Assembly (NCBI GenBank): GCA_937975725.1
Contig: CALJUL010000091.1
Span: forward strand, 1-11,943
Direction: 5' to 3'
Length of the DNA stretch: 11,943 bases
Source of the DNA: an uncultured Pseudoxanthomonas sp.
GTDB lineage: Bacteria > Pseudomonadota > Gammaproteobacteria > Xanthomonadales > Xanthomonadaceae
In this document: positions 11,547 to 11,943 of the stretch, one piece after another
Position numbering within the stretch: position 1 is the first letter of the stretch
Layout of the letters: the number at the start of each line of letters is the position of its first letter
Notes under the pieces: model-generated
What the model was told of the DNA's origin: nothing
Seen by the model: the letters and a program-made list of their open reading frames with translations, nothing else
The model's database searches: none
Program-made: the position numbers and the translations under genes

Positions 11547-11943
11547 CCTCGCTGGCCGGCAAGACCCTCTTCATCACCGGTGCCTCGCGCGGCATCGGCC
11601 TGGCCATCGCGCTGCGCGCCGCGCGCGATGGCGCCAACGTGGCCATCGCCGCCAAGTCGTCGGTGCCCAACCCGCGCCTGCCCGGCACCATCCACACCGC
11701 CGCGCAGGCGGTGAACGAGGCGGGCGGGCAGGGCCTGGCGCTGAAGTGCGACATCCGCGAGGAGGACGACGTGCGCGCCGCCGTCGCCGCCACCGTGGAC
11801 GCCTTCGGCGGCATCGACATCCTGGTCAACAACGCCAGCGCCATCTGGCTGCGCGGCGCGCTGGACACGCCGATGAAGCGTTTCGACCTGATGCAGCAGG
11901 TCAACGCGCGCGGCAGCTTCCTGTGCGCGCAGGCGTGCCTGCC
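11543..11943 (+). CDS. Short-chain dehydrogenase/reductase, N-terminal part (3' end off window)
   Basis: The first 133 codons are visible. They show a classical Rossmann SDR: KTLFITGASRGIGLAIALR (about 7-25, with cofactor motif TGASRGIG at 12-19), CDIRE near residue 69, ILVNNAS near 93 (NNAG variant), and VNARGSFLCAQACLP at the edge. The insert AAKSSVPNPRLPGTIHTAA (about 36-54) and TPMKRFDLMQQVNARG resemble the HSDL2/citronellol-type SDR subgroup as I remember it. The catalytic Ser-Tyr-Lys part is outside the window. The substrate is likely a hydrophobic alcohol or acyl compound, by inference only. ATG 11543 has GGAG (11533-11536) 6 nt upstream, lying inside the end of the DUF2867 gene, which overlaps it by four bases. 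Confidence 0.92.
   Translation, partial: MTSLAGKTLFITGASRGIGLAIALRAARDGANVAIAAKSSVPNPRLPGTIHTAAQAVNEAGGQGLALKCDIREEDDVRAAVAATVDAFGGIDILVNNASAIWLRGALDTPMKRFDLMQQVNARGSFLCAQACL

Noticed and set aside
1..11943. CRISPR array, tRNA or rRNA gene, insertion sequence, phage or plasmid signature
   Set aside because: No regularly spaced direct repeats, no CCA-ended cloverleaf, no ribosomal RNA stretch and no transposase or integrase motif were seen. The only mobile-type sequence is the non-coding REP pair.

Overview
The window is a very GC-rich chromosomal segment from a gammaproteobacterium, most likely a member of the Xanthomonadaceae (Lysobacteraceae). The gene content points there: a membrane pyrophosphatase, a PPi-type phosphofructokinase (pfp) divergent from a short-LID adk, then mpl and a LON-domain protein. 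So do the REP-type repeat with a GTAG head and the GGGAAC/GTTCCC-type intergenic repeat. I cannot name the genus. The region looks like ordinary core chromosome rather than a mobile island: no transposase, integrase, phage gene, tRNA, rRNA or CRISPR array is visible.

Left part (1-3058). The 5' end of hppA (proton-pumping pyrophosphatase, minus strand) runs off the left edge. It is followed by a gene for a small exported protein of unknown function (809-1336, +), which converges on an NTF2-like/DUF4440 gene (1344-1727, -). Next is a Gfo/Idh/MocA oxidoreductase with a twin-arginine-like leader (1928-3058, +), which resembles periplasmic glucose-fructose oxidoreductase.

Centre (3039-7877). A minus-strand transcription unit holds pfp (3670-4926), a DUF488 gene (3258-3650) and apparently a decayed or frameshifted small membrane-protein gene (3039-3220). 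Diverging from pfp on the plus strand are adk (5048-5626), mpl (5787-7139, TTG start) and a LON substrate-binding-domain protein (7299-7877). HppA, Pfp and Adk together suggest that PPi and adenylate turnover are linked: Pfp makes or spends PPi at the fructose-6-phosphate step, HppA converts PPi to proton-motive force, and Adk recycles AMP. Mpl recycles murein tripeptide.

Right part (7931-11943). A compact REPIN-like element (7931-8074) lies between the converging LON gene and a three-domain DedA/PAP2/LssY membrane protein (8083-10086, -), whose PAP2 domain has lost a key histidine motif. That gene and a RIO-like kinase gene (10148-10810, +) diverge from a 61-bp spacer. Each has a good -10 hexamer only 6 nt before its start codon, which suggests leaderless mRNAs. 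After a large inverted repeat (10831-10964) come a DUF2867 gene (10980-11546) and a translationally coupled short-chain dehydrogenase (11543 to the right edge).

No obviously new multi-gene system is present. The points most worth checking are the repeated leaderless-promoter pattern, the degenerate PAP2 active site, the ghost gene after DUF488, and the REPIN and inverted-repeat elements.
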